A stretch of DNA of 64,000 nucleotides from Castanea sativa. Lineage: Eukaryota > Streptophyta > Magnoliopsida > Fagales > Fagaceae. Both the position numbers and the translations under genes were made by a program. The stretch spans positions 55,157,464 through 55,221,463 of the forward strand of contig NC_134015.1 of NCBI RefSeq assembly GCF_040712315.1, read 5' to 3'. This document shows, piece after piece, positions 1-11,208 of this stretch. Numbering within the stretch: position 1 is the first letter of the stretch; each line of letters opens with the position of its first letter. Under the pieces are notes generated by a model. The model worked only from the letters and a program-made list of their open reading frames with translations, was not told the origin of the DNA and did not search any database.

Positions 1-230
1 CAATGTCACCAACATGGAGAAGGTAGGAACTTGCAACAACTAGGATTTTCCTCTTTATGAATAGGCTTTCAATATGAGAACCGGAATACAAGCAACTCAT
101 TAGAAAATTTTCAATAGAAAATTTTGTTCTTTTATGAGTATTTAGCAACATAAAAACTCCAGTAAGCATGCATCTTAGCCTCCCTAGTTCCTATCAGTCA
201 ACTAGAAAGTAAGACTCAAAACTTAAGATT

Positions 231-445
231 GCATTTGGGAACTTGGATTTTAATTTTGATATGGATTTTAAATAAATACATTTAAAATACCTTGATTTCA
301 AATCTATTGATTTTACGTGTAATTTCAAATTCAAAAATTTTAAACTTTTAAAATCTTTGGTGGATTTGTTAAATCCAAATTCTTGACATTTTTTGATTGT
401 CTAAACAAGAAATTTTGATTTTAATCACCCAAATCCAAATACACC
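231..445. mobile_element. Candidate MITE, boundaries uncertain
   Basis: The left end begins GCATTTGGGAACTTGG and the right end reads, on the other strand, GGTGTATTTGGATTTGGG. The two are imperfect terminal inverted repeats flanking about 215 AT-rich bases with no ORF. I see no convincing target-site duplication, so the superfamily is left open. Confidence 0.35.
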
Positions 446-3400
446 ATAACGGTTCTAATGGCTTTGAATGAGTCTAATATAGGCCCAAAACAATAATGAT
501 TTTTAGTAGATAGATGGTAGGGGGGGGGGGGTGATAGAGTTCAAACTACATCATACACCACAAAAGATGCCACCACCACTGAGCTATTACTTCAATTCCA
601 AAAAAAAAGGGTTTCTAAATCAAAATCAAATGTGAGTTCTTTCATTAATTAATGTACTAATATTATAGTAGGATAAATATTGTTGAACACACCTACTAAT
701 GTACACACTTGACATGGAACCACCAATGATCAAATAACAATAACTATAAATTAGATATTATAAAAATGTGAGAATTTTCAACAAAGTCCAAAGAAAGCAG
801 AAGGAATTTTTCATTCCTACAATCATATTTGCTTGAGATATATAACGATCGAGCATAAAGTTTGTCAACCAAATTACTTTTTTTTTTCTTTGCAATAATA
901 AAATGCAGAAAACTTCTGAATTGATATGGTCGATCCTTTGACTAAACGAAGAACCAGGCGCATAAAGTTTATTAAATAACTCACATTAACAAGTTTTCTC
1001 CACTGAAAATGACAATTGCTGGACCAAAAAAAGAAAAAACCAAGAACTTCATACTTCCTATAATATGAAACATAAAACTATTATTACTTTCCATTTACAG
1101 TAATACTAGATTTCTAGTATTTGCTATCTATATCCATCTTTCTTGCTTTCTTCACAATCCACCAATATGGGATTTTGCAAGGGAAAAAAATCTCTAAGTA
1201 CCAAAGTTGGAACAAGAAGAAGATTATGACGACTCCATTGGGAAGTATCTTAGTACCAAAGTTTTTTTGGAAATTAAATAAAGCAATTCTTTCCTTCTAC
1301 AGAAACCTATGACTGTGTGAAAAATTCAGTTGATTTAGATACAAACACCAAAACCTCCAATCTTTGAACTAAGTTCTTGTAGCTAAGTAATCTTGAACAG
1401 AAAATTCACCTTCTTGCCCTTTTTTCCTTCAAAATCAGCAGCTAACTCGGCTTGGCTCAGACGATGGCAGGATCTGGTTCAATCTATAACACGAAGACAA
1501 CCTATTTAGTTTTTTTAATCAAACTAGTATTCAAAAAACAATCTTTGGAAAACTAAAAAAGAATGATAAAGAAATAAAGTAAACAACTTACATAGTAGGA
1601 ACGAAAAAAAAAAAAAACAAAAGCAAAAGCAAAAGAACATTGAGGGTGAAGCAAACCCAGATAAGATAAAGTTAAAAAAAGGAGCAGAAGAATGTTTTTT
1701 ATAGTAAAAGAGGAGGTAGTGACTTGATGGAGAAGCAGTGCAAGATAAGTATAGATGTTTGTTTGCAAGGTTAAAAACCCAATGACATTATTAAATAACA
1801 GTAAAAACAGTCTAATTTAATTGAGGAAATTAACCAACAGCTTACCTATATTAAACACAATGAAATATTTTTATTCATTGAAGATAACTCTTTAAATAAA
1901 TAAAAAACCCAATTATATAAACCCATCACTACATTTTTCTCATCAACCAAACAGAGATTATCTTGACCTAAACAATTTCAAATTACCAACAATAGGCAGA
2001 GACAAGAAAAGACAAGTCTGGGCTTCAAATGCAGGCATGCTGTGATGCATACAGCAACTTCCCAACCCCCTCCCCTAAATCCTAATCCCTTCAATTTGTA
2101 TGCTACTCTCAATTGCTACTGCCACCATGCAAATGCAAGACTACCTACATATGTATGGATGTTCAATTTGATCGTTGCTGGCCTTGTGCATCACTACAAT
2201 TTCTTCATTCTTGTGTCTCTCTAGTTCATAATTGAGACTAATTATTATAATGTCATGTCATTGATTTAAAACTTTAATTGGCTTAATAATGTACCATATA
2301 TAATGTGTGTGTGTGTGTGAGTGTTATACATGTTAAACTAGTTCACCCCCAACAAATAAAAACAGAAATTAGAATATCCAAGAAATAGACATGTGGAGGG
2401 TCAATGAAATACCATTTGCATTTGGTGAAGTCAAAGAGGCCTGGGACCATCTCTCCGGAATTGTGGATTGAGTAACTGGACGACCTGCGCCCACAAAAAC
2501 ATGTAGTTGTTAAAACTTTTTAAACATGAGTGCAACATCATTTACCATTGCTTACGATAATGCAGATTCTTCTAGGTGCAAATCTCAGACCTCTAAAGGA
2601 GCTTGTAAACCTGCATCCATGAAACAGCAAAGAATTGTTTAAGAACAAACTATTATGGGATCAAGCAACTGAGCAAAGCAATTATTCAGCTTATTGAATT
2701 ATCCAATTCAGGGAGAATAGTAAATGTCTCTTCCATCATGGGACAATTAAAGGTAAAAATTGGAAAACTCATCTTATTAAACCATTTATAAGCAGCTGCA
2801 TTTGGTCAAGATCATTTTTGGTAAATACAGAGCTCACGTTTATTAAATATTATTTATCACTAATATTATTTTTTTATCTATCACTAACAAACATATCATA
2901 AGGTGTTAAATTTTGTGTGTGTGTGTATATATATATAAATATATTAATGTTGTTCACTATCAGGCCTTGATATTTCATGCTTAAGATAGCTAAGCCCCGT
3001 TCATAGTGGCTTTCCCAATGAGTGAGTAAGAAAAACAAGCGTGGAAATATCATATCACTCCCCAACACACAGACAGAAGTAAAAGAGTTTTAAACATGAT
3101 AATGACGCTACAGTGATGTTAAAGGCTAAAGCACGCAATATATGGTCTTATCTTAGAAATAAAGTAAAATTTTGAGTGAATATTATGCCACAAATCTGCA
3201 CTAACTGTGATGATTTTGATTAAAAAGATTATAGAGGGAGAGAAAAAAGAAAATGGTAAAATGAAACCATCATTGGTTCTAATGTCTAGCCAGGAGAGCG
3301 ACTGGATCACAATACTCATAAGGTCAGGCATCACTTTTCTGCTCTGGCGAAAGATGACATAAACCGACTAATTTTGGAGCTTCGTGAAATGATCAGCATG

Positions 3401-3609
3401 GGTAACATTCAACAAAAGTTGGTAGCCACCTCAATTATCATACAGGAACCAAAATTTGTTTTTATTATGACTTTTCTGTAAATAAATCTAAGAATGAAAT
3501 GATTATTCTGAATGGCTCAAATATTTATTGGACTTGGGTTTATTCTACAGAAAAGAAACACACCCCCTCAATAATACTAAGAAGGGAATATTGGTATTTA
3601 ACTTGCTTT

Positions 3610-3645
<36 letters not shown>

Positions 3646-5380
3646 AACTTGCTTTTTTCTGTAGAGGTGTTGAATGTTCCATATTATTCATACCCAAACA
3701 AAAAATAAGACCTAATCACTGCCATATGATATGATTAACATATCATGCTTTTTGTGTACATCAATGTCACTAAAAATCCATATCATCACTAATCTAACAT
3801 GTTTAAGATTTAAACCTCCCTCCCTCTATTTAATATGTGAAAGATCTTTAAAAGAAAAAGTTTTTTTAAAAAAAAAGCCATACATTATTTTGATATCTCA
3901 ACGAAAAGTATTCAAGCATGTTTTTAGCATGCTCAAACCTGGGCAACCATGTATTTAGCATATTCATTGTGTTAATTTCCTGCATAATGAATTGCAATTG
4001 AATAATATTAGAAGGAATTAGTTCCGCCTTATGGTGGGGCGGAATAGTAGCTAAGCTCCCAACAAGCCAGAATTAATAATTTATAAAGCTGGATGGATTA
4101 ATTATTCCTCATCCGGAAAATAAGCATGGTGTAAGTGGCAGCAATTAACTCTCCTAGAGAGGGCCATGCAATATCTATGTGCAATTACTTTTTTCTCTCT
4201 TTATTTTTTTTTTATACGATAAGTACAATTAATTAATTAGTTGAGCTATATAATTCTTATTAAACCGACATTCTAAGCTTTCAGAACCAATTTCCTTAAT
4301 GTTTTTCCACGGGAGTCATTATCTTATTTTTTTCAAGTTTGAGGTAGTTATTCTAATATAAAAAATTAGGTAGGTATTTCTTACAATTTATTTTTTTTGG
4401 GGATCAATTCCAAATAATAAGTGTATCAAAAAATTTACGTGTATATTGCTCTATCCAAAAGAAAAAAAAATTGTCTATATCATCTGCATTTTAAATACAT
4501 TCATTTTATGATTTTAATTAAAATTTACTACATAAATCTAAAAACAATCTAATATCGCATTAGTTTAGATAACAGAACAATGATAACGTTATAGTATTAT
4601 ACACCGGTATTTCACTTGAAATAGACGTGTATATGTGCCTAAACATGTATACTTAAGAAGACAATTTATAAAAAAATACAAAATAAAAACCTCTACAAGA
4701 CTCCATGCCCAGTTGGTGGTGTGAAAATCCCCGTTCTTCGTTTACTAAATGGTCCTAGTGTTTGCCTAAAATCAAGAATCAAGAATATCACATATTTAGT
4801 CCAAAACTGATCGATAATATTTTCAAAAGAAAATTATTCAATACTATAAGAGTAATGCTTCCTCTGCTCAAATAAAACGGAACTGACTATTATATGAGAG
4901 AATAGAGCATTGCTCTTGGAGTACAAAGCAATTACACATAGTTTCATCCTCACAGGTCATGAGACTATAGAGGGCGGTTTGTGAGTCCCAATTTTTTCAG
5001 TGTAACTGGGCACCAAAAGGTCATGAGACATAGCAATAAGATGCATAAATCTCTAGGCTAATTCAGTGTCTTGTGGATGCCATTACCAGAAATATAAATG
5101 CATATTCCTTACCCCCCATCATCTTCTTCAATGATCTATAAGTAGTGAAGTGCATCAAACAAACATAGAACAAAATCTTAATAAAAAGCAACCCTCTAAA
5201 GCTTTATATCTAAATGTACACTCACTACCCCATCAATTGATGTTATAAATAACAAAATTGAAATGACCCATCAAGAATCTTGATTTTAACATGTTGATTC
5301 CAATTTCCAAGACAACTAGTTATATCCAGATCATAGTATTCTTCCTATCTAAAATGATCAAAAACCATTTAAGCAACAGA
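446..5380. other. AT-rich intergenic DNA, no gene recognised
   Basis: No ORF here shows codon structure or family motifs I recognise. The stretch contains a G run near 519-530, short GT tracts near 2305-2321 and 2915-2927, and an AT tract. A possible short coding exon near 3300-3440 on the plus strand stays open for about 45 codons but matches no family I know. Confidence 0.5.
3612..3643. repeat. (AT)n microsatellite
   Basis: About 32 bases of uninterrupted AT dinucleotide repeat, flanked on both sides by similar TTAACTTGCTTTT / ACTTGCTTTT sequence, so it sits inside a short direct repeat. Confidence 0.9.
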
Positions 5381-5388
5381 GTGCTAAA

Positions 5389-5866
5389 CAGTGTGGCCGA
5401 TACCGTACCGGTACCGGCCGTACCGGCCGGTACGTACCGTACCGGTCAGTGCACCGGTACCGGTACACTTCTATATTGTACCGGAAAAAATACCGGCCGT
5501 ACCGGCCGCGTACCGGCCATACCGGCCAATTTCGGGCAATACCGGCCGGTACCGGGCGTACCGGCCGGTACAGAAAAAAGCTTTTTTTTTTTTTTTTAGT
5601 TTTGTAATTTTTTGAATTTTTGTAAAGGCATAATGGTAACTTATTTACATTAACTTCTTAGTATTATTTGTTTTCTTAGTATGCAATGAACAACTAAGCA
5701 TTCTATTTTTTATATTGTGTTTTTTTTTCTTTTATTTGATACTAAAGTCTAAAACTATGAATAATTTGTTCTGAATTGAGATAATGTTTTATAATAAACT
5801 TTTATATTTACTATAATATAAGTGAAATATTATATGTTTATAAACATAGTTCTAGAGATTTTGGTA

Positions 5867-5899
<33 letters not shown>

Positions 5900-6004
5900 A
5901 ATAGCGGTAAACCCGAAACGGTACACCGGTATTGACCGGTATCCGAAATATATCGTACCGGTGGCCAAACCGGTACAGCCTCCGGTACGGTATTGACTTC
6001 CTTG
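5389..6004. mobile_element. Non-autonomous hAT element with GTACCGG subterminal repeats
   Basis: The element is bounded by a perfect 8-bp target-site duplication, GTGCTAAA at 5381-5388 and 6005-6012. It starts CAGTGTGGCCGATACC and its other end reads, in reverse complement, CAAGGAAGTCAATACC; both continue into CGTACCGG. The left 190 bp and right 110 bp are packed with GTACCGG/CCGGTAC motifs, the dense subterminal repeats that hAT transposases typically bind. The middle is AT-rich with a TG/TA microsatellite (about 5867-5898) and no transposase ORF. The 8-bp duplication and CA-type terminus fit hAT; the element must depend on a transposase made elsewhere. Confidence 0.85.
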
Positions 6005-7084
6005 GTGCTAAAAGGTACATATTGCACCCAAAAATAAAAAGAAGACAAAGAAAGAAATCAATATGGGTTGAAATGAAAGAAAAGAAAGAAACTTATTATT
6101 ATGTGTAGTAATGCTATAGCACCTGGGAATATAAAGGGTTACCAATTATAGCTAACATGTCTTTGGTAGACCAATTTGAGAATGTCGTAAAACAAACGGG
6201 CTTTAAATTGTATAGTAAACAATATCAAATTTGACGTTACATTGGACTTCACAAAATAATAATAATACTAATAATAATACTAACATTAACATTAAATAAA
6301 TGTATTGTAGACAAGAACTTACTGTTACGCCTAGTTAGAACAAGATCACCATCTGGGTCCACGCTAAATGTTTGATTTGGTGAAGCCGCTTCACATTGGC
6401 ATCTGCTAGGTTCAACTTCTAAGTAATTAAATTAAAAGAAAGTAAGAAACTAAACTACATTACTCCCATTACTTCAAATTAAATTTGAAATTCCTAATCT
6501 TTTCTCATTAAAACAAAAAAAATTAAAAAAAAAAAATAAAGTAAGTACTATATTTGTCTATTTTCATTCCTAGTTGGTCACCATAGCAAAAGCAAAAAGT
6601 ACATAATTAGTACAACGTTGTTTTCAGACAACAGAGATATTAATGTATTTTGTGGTTACCATACCAGGTGGAGTTGGAAGAGAAATGGTGAAGTGGGAAA
6701 TGTGGGGCCCAGAAATTAAAAATAGAACCAAACAGTACAGGCTCCATATTATTATTAGGGTCTATAACATGACAAATGAAAAGGTTACAACATGTGAGGA
6801 TGATGATGATGATGATATGATCATACAACAGAAGAAGAAGAAGCAGCAGCAGCAGCAGAAATGATGAAAAGGCAGATAATAAAAAATGAAATCTCAGATC
6901 TTGTCAATATCTTCATCCTCAAACTCAGTATAATCATCGCCGCCAGCCACAACAAGCGCAAAATCATCCAACAAGTACAAATTTCTCTCTTTTTCTGATT
7001 GATTCTACTCTTCTATTTCTGTGAATCTTTTCTTTTCTTTTCTTTTTTGTTTAAATTTTGATGTTTGTGATTATTTTGATGAAA
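6005..7084. other. Intergenic DNA between two hAT elements
   Basis: AT-rich sequence with AAT repeats (about 6255-6300), a GAT run (about 6797-6816) and AAG/CAG runs (about 6829-6859). On the minus strand at 6888-6980 about 30 codons end in an acidic tail (DDYTEFEDEDIDKI, then stop), which could be the last exon of an unrecognised gene. Nothing else is supportable. Confidence 0.4.
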
Positions 7085-7359
7085 TGATTAGCTTTTGCTA
7101 CCATGAGTTTAGAGTTTAGGGTTTGCTTTGAAAAGCTAGCTAAGCTATCAAAATTCGCACTTGTTAATTGGATTTGTGTGTTATAAACCTGTTTATAGAG
7201 GAAAAAAAAATTAGCTGGTGATACCATGAGTTTAGATTTTAGAGTTTGAAGTTTAGGTTTTGCTTTGGAAAAATTAGTTAAGCTATCAGATTTGCATGTG
7301 ATAATTGTATAATTTTTAGTGTCATTGTTATAGAAAAGTGAAAACCTGTTTATAGGGGG
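7085..7359. repeat. Imperfect two-copy tandem repeat, about 125-150 bp units
   Basis: Two adjacent copies share the order CCATGAGTTTAGA..., GTTTAGG.TT.GCTTTG, AAGCTATCA and CCTGTTTATAG. Copy one runs about 7085-7205 and copy two about 7206-7358. The hAT element at 7360 inserted exactly at the end of copy two, using its final ATAGGGGG as target. Confidence 0.6.
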
Positions 7360-9574
7360 TAGGGATGGCAATTTAGATCCGACCCGCAGATACCCGGTCT
7401 AGCCCGACCCTAATGGGCCGGGTTTTACCCGGTCCGATAAAGAATAGGGTCGAATATGGGTTTTTAAAAAAAAACCCGAAGCGGGTCCGGGTCGGGTCCG
7501 GGTTTTATCAAAAAAATCCAGACCCGACCCAAAACCCGGCCCGGATAAATACCCGGTATGTTAAATTACTAAAATACCCCTTCTATATATATATATATAT
7601 TTTCTGATTTTCTAAGTTGTAACCCTAAGTCTCTACTCTCTGCTCACTACACACAAACAGCCGCCTCTCTCACACTCAGCCAGTCAGCCCTCTCGCCTCT
7701 TGCCTCAGCACAGCCCTGCCCTCTCGCCTCAGCCCGCAGCTCTCGCCTCGCAGCCTCTCTCTCTCTCTCAGACCCGTTCATTGGATCAGAAACATTAGGT
7801 ACGTGCCTTCATTTCCATCTCGATCTGATTTCTCTTCCTCTCTTTCTCTTCATTTCTTTACTCCTTCTCTCTCTCGTTTTTTTTTTTTTTTGCTTTCATT
7901 TAGTGATCTTTCCAGACGCATGTTTATGGGGATTGGGCTGTCAGGAACCTCAAAGGGAAGGGACTTACAGCATCCATATGTTAGATAGGATGGTGGGCGT
8001 CTATATATTATATTTGGTGCCAAAGGAAGGCTATCATCCGTAATGGCCCAATCTTGACTAAGGAGCAAATCCTGTCAAAAAATAAAGAAAGATGTTAAGA
8101 GGCAAGCTTGAGTTCAAAGCAAAATTCCCTAATTCCACTCTAAACAGGATTCTTTGCTAACTTTGGGGCTTAAACATATCTATTTTGATCTCCACATCTG
8201 AATGATCTTTAATTTCTGCAGTAAATTGCGGAATTTGTTTGGATTTTGAGATATAATGGAGCCGTTTGTTGGGTAAATGGAAAACGGCAAAGGTTCTGAT
8301 TTTTTTTTTTTTTTTGGTGGTAGTAGGATGCTGTACTAACTATGGCTGATTGTATTGCACTATATTTATTCGCTTTGCTTGGGTTGTGAGTTGCATTTGA
8401 GCTGTTTACTGAAGTCAGCTGCTTGCTTTTTTCTTGCAAGTAAATACAGAGAGAGGTGCAAAGAATGACTATGGATTCCGCAGATTGTTGCTGCCATAGA
8501 TTGCCAATTAGCTGCTAAGGCTATTGCAGTGTGCTTGGAAGGTTGATTGCTTAAACAGTGTTCCCCTGTCATAGTTCACAGATGTTTGTTTAGGTTGTGC
8601 TATTAAATTATCTGGATCGGCCACACTGCAAATTTTTATTTTTTTAAAAATTTTACGAGATTTTGAGTTGAGAAATGATCGGCTGAAATGGAAATTCTGT
8701 TTCGTTTTTACGAGATTTATAATTGAATTTTGATTTCATTTATAATTGAATTTTGATTTCATTTTCATGGAAATGGAAGTATCTTATATTTTGGTAACCA
8801 TGTTAATACTATTGATTCTTGAATTTCTATTATTTACTCACTTTCATGATCACCCTTCTTTTGATAAATTTGTGAATTATACTAGTGGGTATATACTGGG
8901 AAAGAAATAGCAGACCCTTTGGAATTTGGGTTTCAAAAATAGAGAAAAAGAGTAATCTATAAGAGAAGAGGAAGAGTAGGAGATACACTTACCACTTTGT
9001 TTCTGTATTATTGGAAAATGGGCAATCTTTACTTGGGCCATTTTTTATTGACTAAAAAGGAGATACCAAAAAATCTGCAGTTCCTCTAATTTGGTGAGTC
9101 CCTTTGGAATATCAATCATTTGCAATGCATGCAGAGAACTTTCTAAATTCTTCTCCCCTTTTGTGACAGAATGAGTAAATGAAAATTAGGGGAAATTAAG
9201 AATAAGAATATAGAAATTTGATAAAAGAAAAGGAGGAGATCAGGTTCTCAAGGGAGATTTATAATTGACTTTTGGGTGCCATATAAATAGAGGTAAATGA
9301 TTTGGCTACCATATAACAGGGCAAATTTTGGCATTTGGGCCATGTTAAATGGGCTTGAATTTAGGGAAAAAAATTTAATGGGCTTCAAAAATTTTTTTTT
9401 TGGTTGGGCCAAATTTGGGCCCAATAAGTTAAACGGGGCCCGGCGGGGCGGGTCTGGGCCCCGAGAAAAAAATCCGATTATTATTCGGGCCGGGTCCGGG
9501 TTTCGGGTCTTGGCCCGCGGGTCGGGTCTGGGTATGCAAAAATCCGGCCCGAACCCGACCCGTTGCCATTCCTA
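7360..9574. mobile_element. hAT element with TAGGGATGGCAA ends, 2.2 kb, no transposase seen
   Basis: A perfect 8-bp duplication, ATAGGGGG, lies at 7352-7359 and 9575-9582. The left end is TAGGGATGGCAA and the right end reads TAGGAATGGCAA in reverse complement (11 of 12 identical). The first 200 and last 160 bases are rich in GGGTCGGGT/ACCCGACCC subterminal motifs, typical of a hAT family common in plants. The 1.9-kb interior has no BED zinc finger or hATC dimerisation ORF that I can recognise. It does include a CT-rich leader-like stretch (about 7620-7800) followed by a possible splice donor, which may be the 5' untranslated exon of a lost transposase or of a captured gene. Confidence 0.88.
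7620..7800 (+). promoter_or_regulatory. CT-rich 5' leader-like segment inside the hAT element
   Basis: The segment is pyrimidine-rich with repeated CTCTCGCCTC, TCAGCC and CTCTCTCT, ending AACATTAGGTACGTG where a splice donor is possible. Plant 5' untranslated leaders often look like this. No ORF follows in the element. Function is inferred only. Confidence 0.3.
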
Positions 9575-9582
9575 ATAGGGGG

Positions 9583-10005
9583 GGGGAATATAAGAGTACC
9601 CAATATGAAAGAGTTGAGAGAGCTTGGTTCTATCGTCACACTAGTGTCTAGCTTATATAGTTTAGTGGATTTAGGTTAATAATACCGAAGCCTGGAGGCC
9701 CTAGACTTGGGCTATTTGGATTTGGTTTTTGGAATTCTGGAACAATTTTGACAAATTTTGAGTGCTAATAAAGGGCCAGTTTAGGTACAATTCCTTAGGT
9801 GCTTTGAATTAGGTTCCCCAATTGAAATTAGCATCATGGTTGTATTAACCAATGCAACAAAGATAGTGATATCTTTTCGAAGGAAAATTAAATTTTACCA
9901 TGTGATTTATTGGGCAATGCAACCATATGGATGAATTTAATAGGGGGAACCTAAGCTTTAGCACCTGAGGAGTGGTACTTCAGTTTTCCTTGCTAAAAAG
10001 AAACA
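9583..10005. other. Non-genic spacer
   Basis: AT-rich sequence between the hAT element and the P450 fragment. No ORF, repeat or element end is recognised. Confidence 0.5.
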
Positions 10006-10170
10006 TTGATGTATATATTTCTGGTAATATAGGACTAGCCAAATTGGCTAAGCAATTTGGTGGTATTTTTCATCTCCGTATTGGGTACTTACACATGGTC
10101 GCTGTGTCGAGCCCTGATATGGCTCGACAAGTCCTTCAATTTCATATATTTGCTATAGGGCAATTGAATA
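10006..10170 (+). pseudogene. Cytochrome P450 fragment, CYP84A (ferulate 5-hydroxylase)-like
   Basis: About 50 codons read through the N-terminal region of a plant P450: GLAKLAKQFGGIFHLRIGYL, then HMVAVSSPDMARQVLQ. In the CYP84A family (ferulate/coniferaldehyde 5-hydroxylase, syringyl lignin pathway, ER membrane) this motif follows the proline-rich hinge and precedes the B helix. Nothing upstream (membrane anchor) or downstream (I helix, ExxR, haem cysteine loop) is present, and after RQVLQ the frame degenerates where the family has its 'NIFSNRP' stretch. It is a captured or decayed exon fragment, not a gene. P450 identity is firm; the CYP84A assignment is from memory of the family and less sure. 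Confidence 0.6.
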
Positions 10171-10225
10171 ATTAAGTGTCGATTGATTGGTCCAGAGTGA
10201 GGGGATTCCATTGAAATCAACCCTT

Positions 10226-10420
10226 GCAATCAAAACCCTAAACCAAAATCGAAACCCTAAACCCCAAATGGAAACCCTAAACCTAAAATCAAAACCCTAA
10301 ACCTAAAATCAAAACCCTACAATCACAAAATCGAAACCCTAAACCTAAAATCAAAACCCTAAACCAAAAATCGAAACCCTAAAACAAAAATGGAAACCCT
10401 AAAACAAAAATCAAAACAAT
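10226..10420. repeat. Degenerate tandem array of CCCTAAAC-containing units
   Basis: About nine to ten units of 18-22 bp, each carrying AAACCCTAAA plus a spacer such as CCTAAAATC or CAAAAATCG. The core resembles the plant telomere repeat CCCTAAA but the spacing is too long for true telomeric DNA. It directly flanks the plastid L4 fragment. Confidence 0.75.
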
Positions 10421-10452
10421 TAATTTTAAAAACTTACTGTTACTCGGCCCTG

Positions 10453-10722
10453 TCAGTGTCTTGAGTGAGATTGAGAGTTGGAGAGACCCAAGGCAGTGAG
10501 GGTGGAGGCGGTGCCGCGGCGCTTGGTCTGGAGGTCAGTGACGATGCGGATGAGGGTGGCGTGGACAGTATCGAGTGGGGCGGACTTCAGTTCGAGTTGG
10601 GTCTTGCCGATTTTGCCGCCGGTGAAGGAGAGGACTGGGATGGTGGCTAGCTCAGAGGTGAACGAGAGTGGTTTGGTTTGGGTTTTGAGGGAATTGGGTT
10701 CGAAGTGCTTTAGACAGAGCAA
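10453..10722 (-). pseudogene. Plastid ribosomal protein L4 (nuclear gene) N-terminal fragment
   Basis: The minus strand encodes 89 residues. Residues about 18-66 match the N-terminal part of nuclear-encoded plastid 50S L4: KPLSFTSELATIPVLSFTGG, then QLELKSAPLDT, then VTDLQTKRRGTASTLT. In real L4 the protein continues into the glycine-rich rRNA-contacting loop (RGGGxKPYPQKKTG). Here the match stops exactly at ASTLT and the frame runs on with unrelated residues to a stop, as expected if only the first exon was copied. Several family positions have changed. It lies between the CCCTAAA-like array and the hairpin repeats of a CACTA end, so capture by that element is plausible but not shown, because the other terminus was not found. 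It is not expected to yield L4. Confidence 0.72.
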
Positions 10723-10779
10723 GGGATTTTTTTTTTTAAGCTTAAGGAGATTTGTTCTTTTTAATTTATAGTAAGGTGT

Positions 10780-11183
10780 TTTAGCCCCGTTTTTTAAAAC
10801 GTAGCTTCAGGAATCTTGAAGCCGCGTTTAAAAAACGCAGCTTCAGGGGAACTATGGCCGCGTTTCTCAATAAACGCGGCTTTAGGACAGAACTAGAGCC
10901 GCATTTTACAAACGCGGCTTCAAGACATAAATAAACAAAAATTTCAGATGGGTCTGAAGCCGCGTTTTAAAAATGTGGCTTCAGCCCATAAATCACAAAA
11001 CGCGGCCTAAGACCCAAAAAACGCAGCTACAGACTTGGGCTTGGGTTGCGTTCCTCCCACGCGGCTATAAATCAGGTGCTGTGGCCGCGTTTCTCAGAAA
11101 CGCGGCCCAATTAGGGTCTTAGGCCGCGTTTTTGCAAACGCGGCTGAAAAAAACGCGGCCTAAGACCCGCGTTTTTTGTAGTG
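10780..11183 (-). mobile_element. CACTA-type transposon terminus with GCCGCGTTT/AAACGCGGC hairpins
   Basis: Read on the minus strand, the end at 11183 begins CACTACAAAAAACGCGGG, the hallmark start of a CACTA (En/Spm) element. Inside it are about eight copies of a palindromic unit in which GCCGCGTTT faces AAACGCGGC across 4-8 bases, spaced 40-50 bp. Such subterminal repeats are transposase-binding regions in CACTA elements. I could not find the matching CACTA end upstream, so the element is either truncated or longer than its recognisable parts. The flanking 3 bp is ATA. Confidence 0.68.
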
Positions 11184-11208
11184 ATATATTTAAAAGAGTG
11201 TGCCAAAT

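Noticed and set aside
1385..1480. Minus-strand exon-like stretch reading AELAADFEGKKGKKVNFLFK
   Set aside because: Short, no family recognised and no supporting neighbouring exon.
5291..5615. Two overlapping ORFs with VPAVPAG-like and YRPYRPV repeats
   Set aside because: They are translation of the GTACCGG subterminal repeats of the hAT element.
6643..6864. Plus-strand ORF ending in poly-Asp, poly-Lys and poly-Gln
   Set aside because: The tail is translation of GAT, AAG and CAG microsatellites, and the first part shows no family motif.
6888..6980. Minus-strand acidic tail DDYTEFEDEDIDKI as a last exon
   Set aside because: Only about 30 codons, no recognisable family and no upstream exon. 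It is mentioned in the spacer entry but not called as a gene.
10226..10420. True interstitial telomere
   Set aside because: The period is 18-22 bp with non-telomeric spacers, not contiguous CCCTAAA.
10465..10771. Two glycine-rich plus-strand open frames over the L4 fragment
   Set aside because: They are antisense to the L4 match, which explains their composition.
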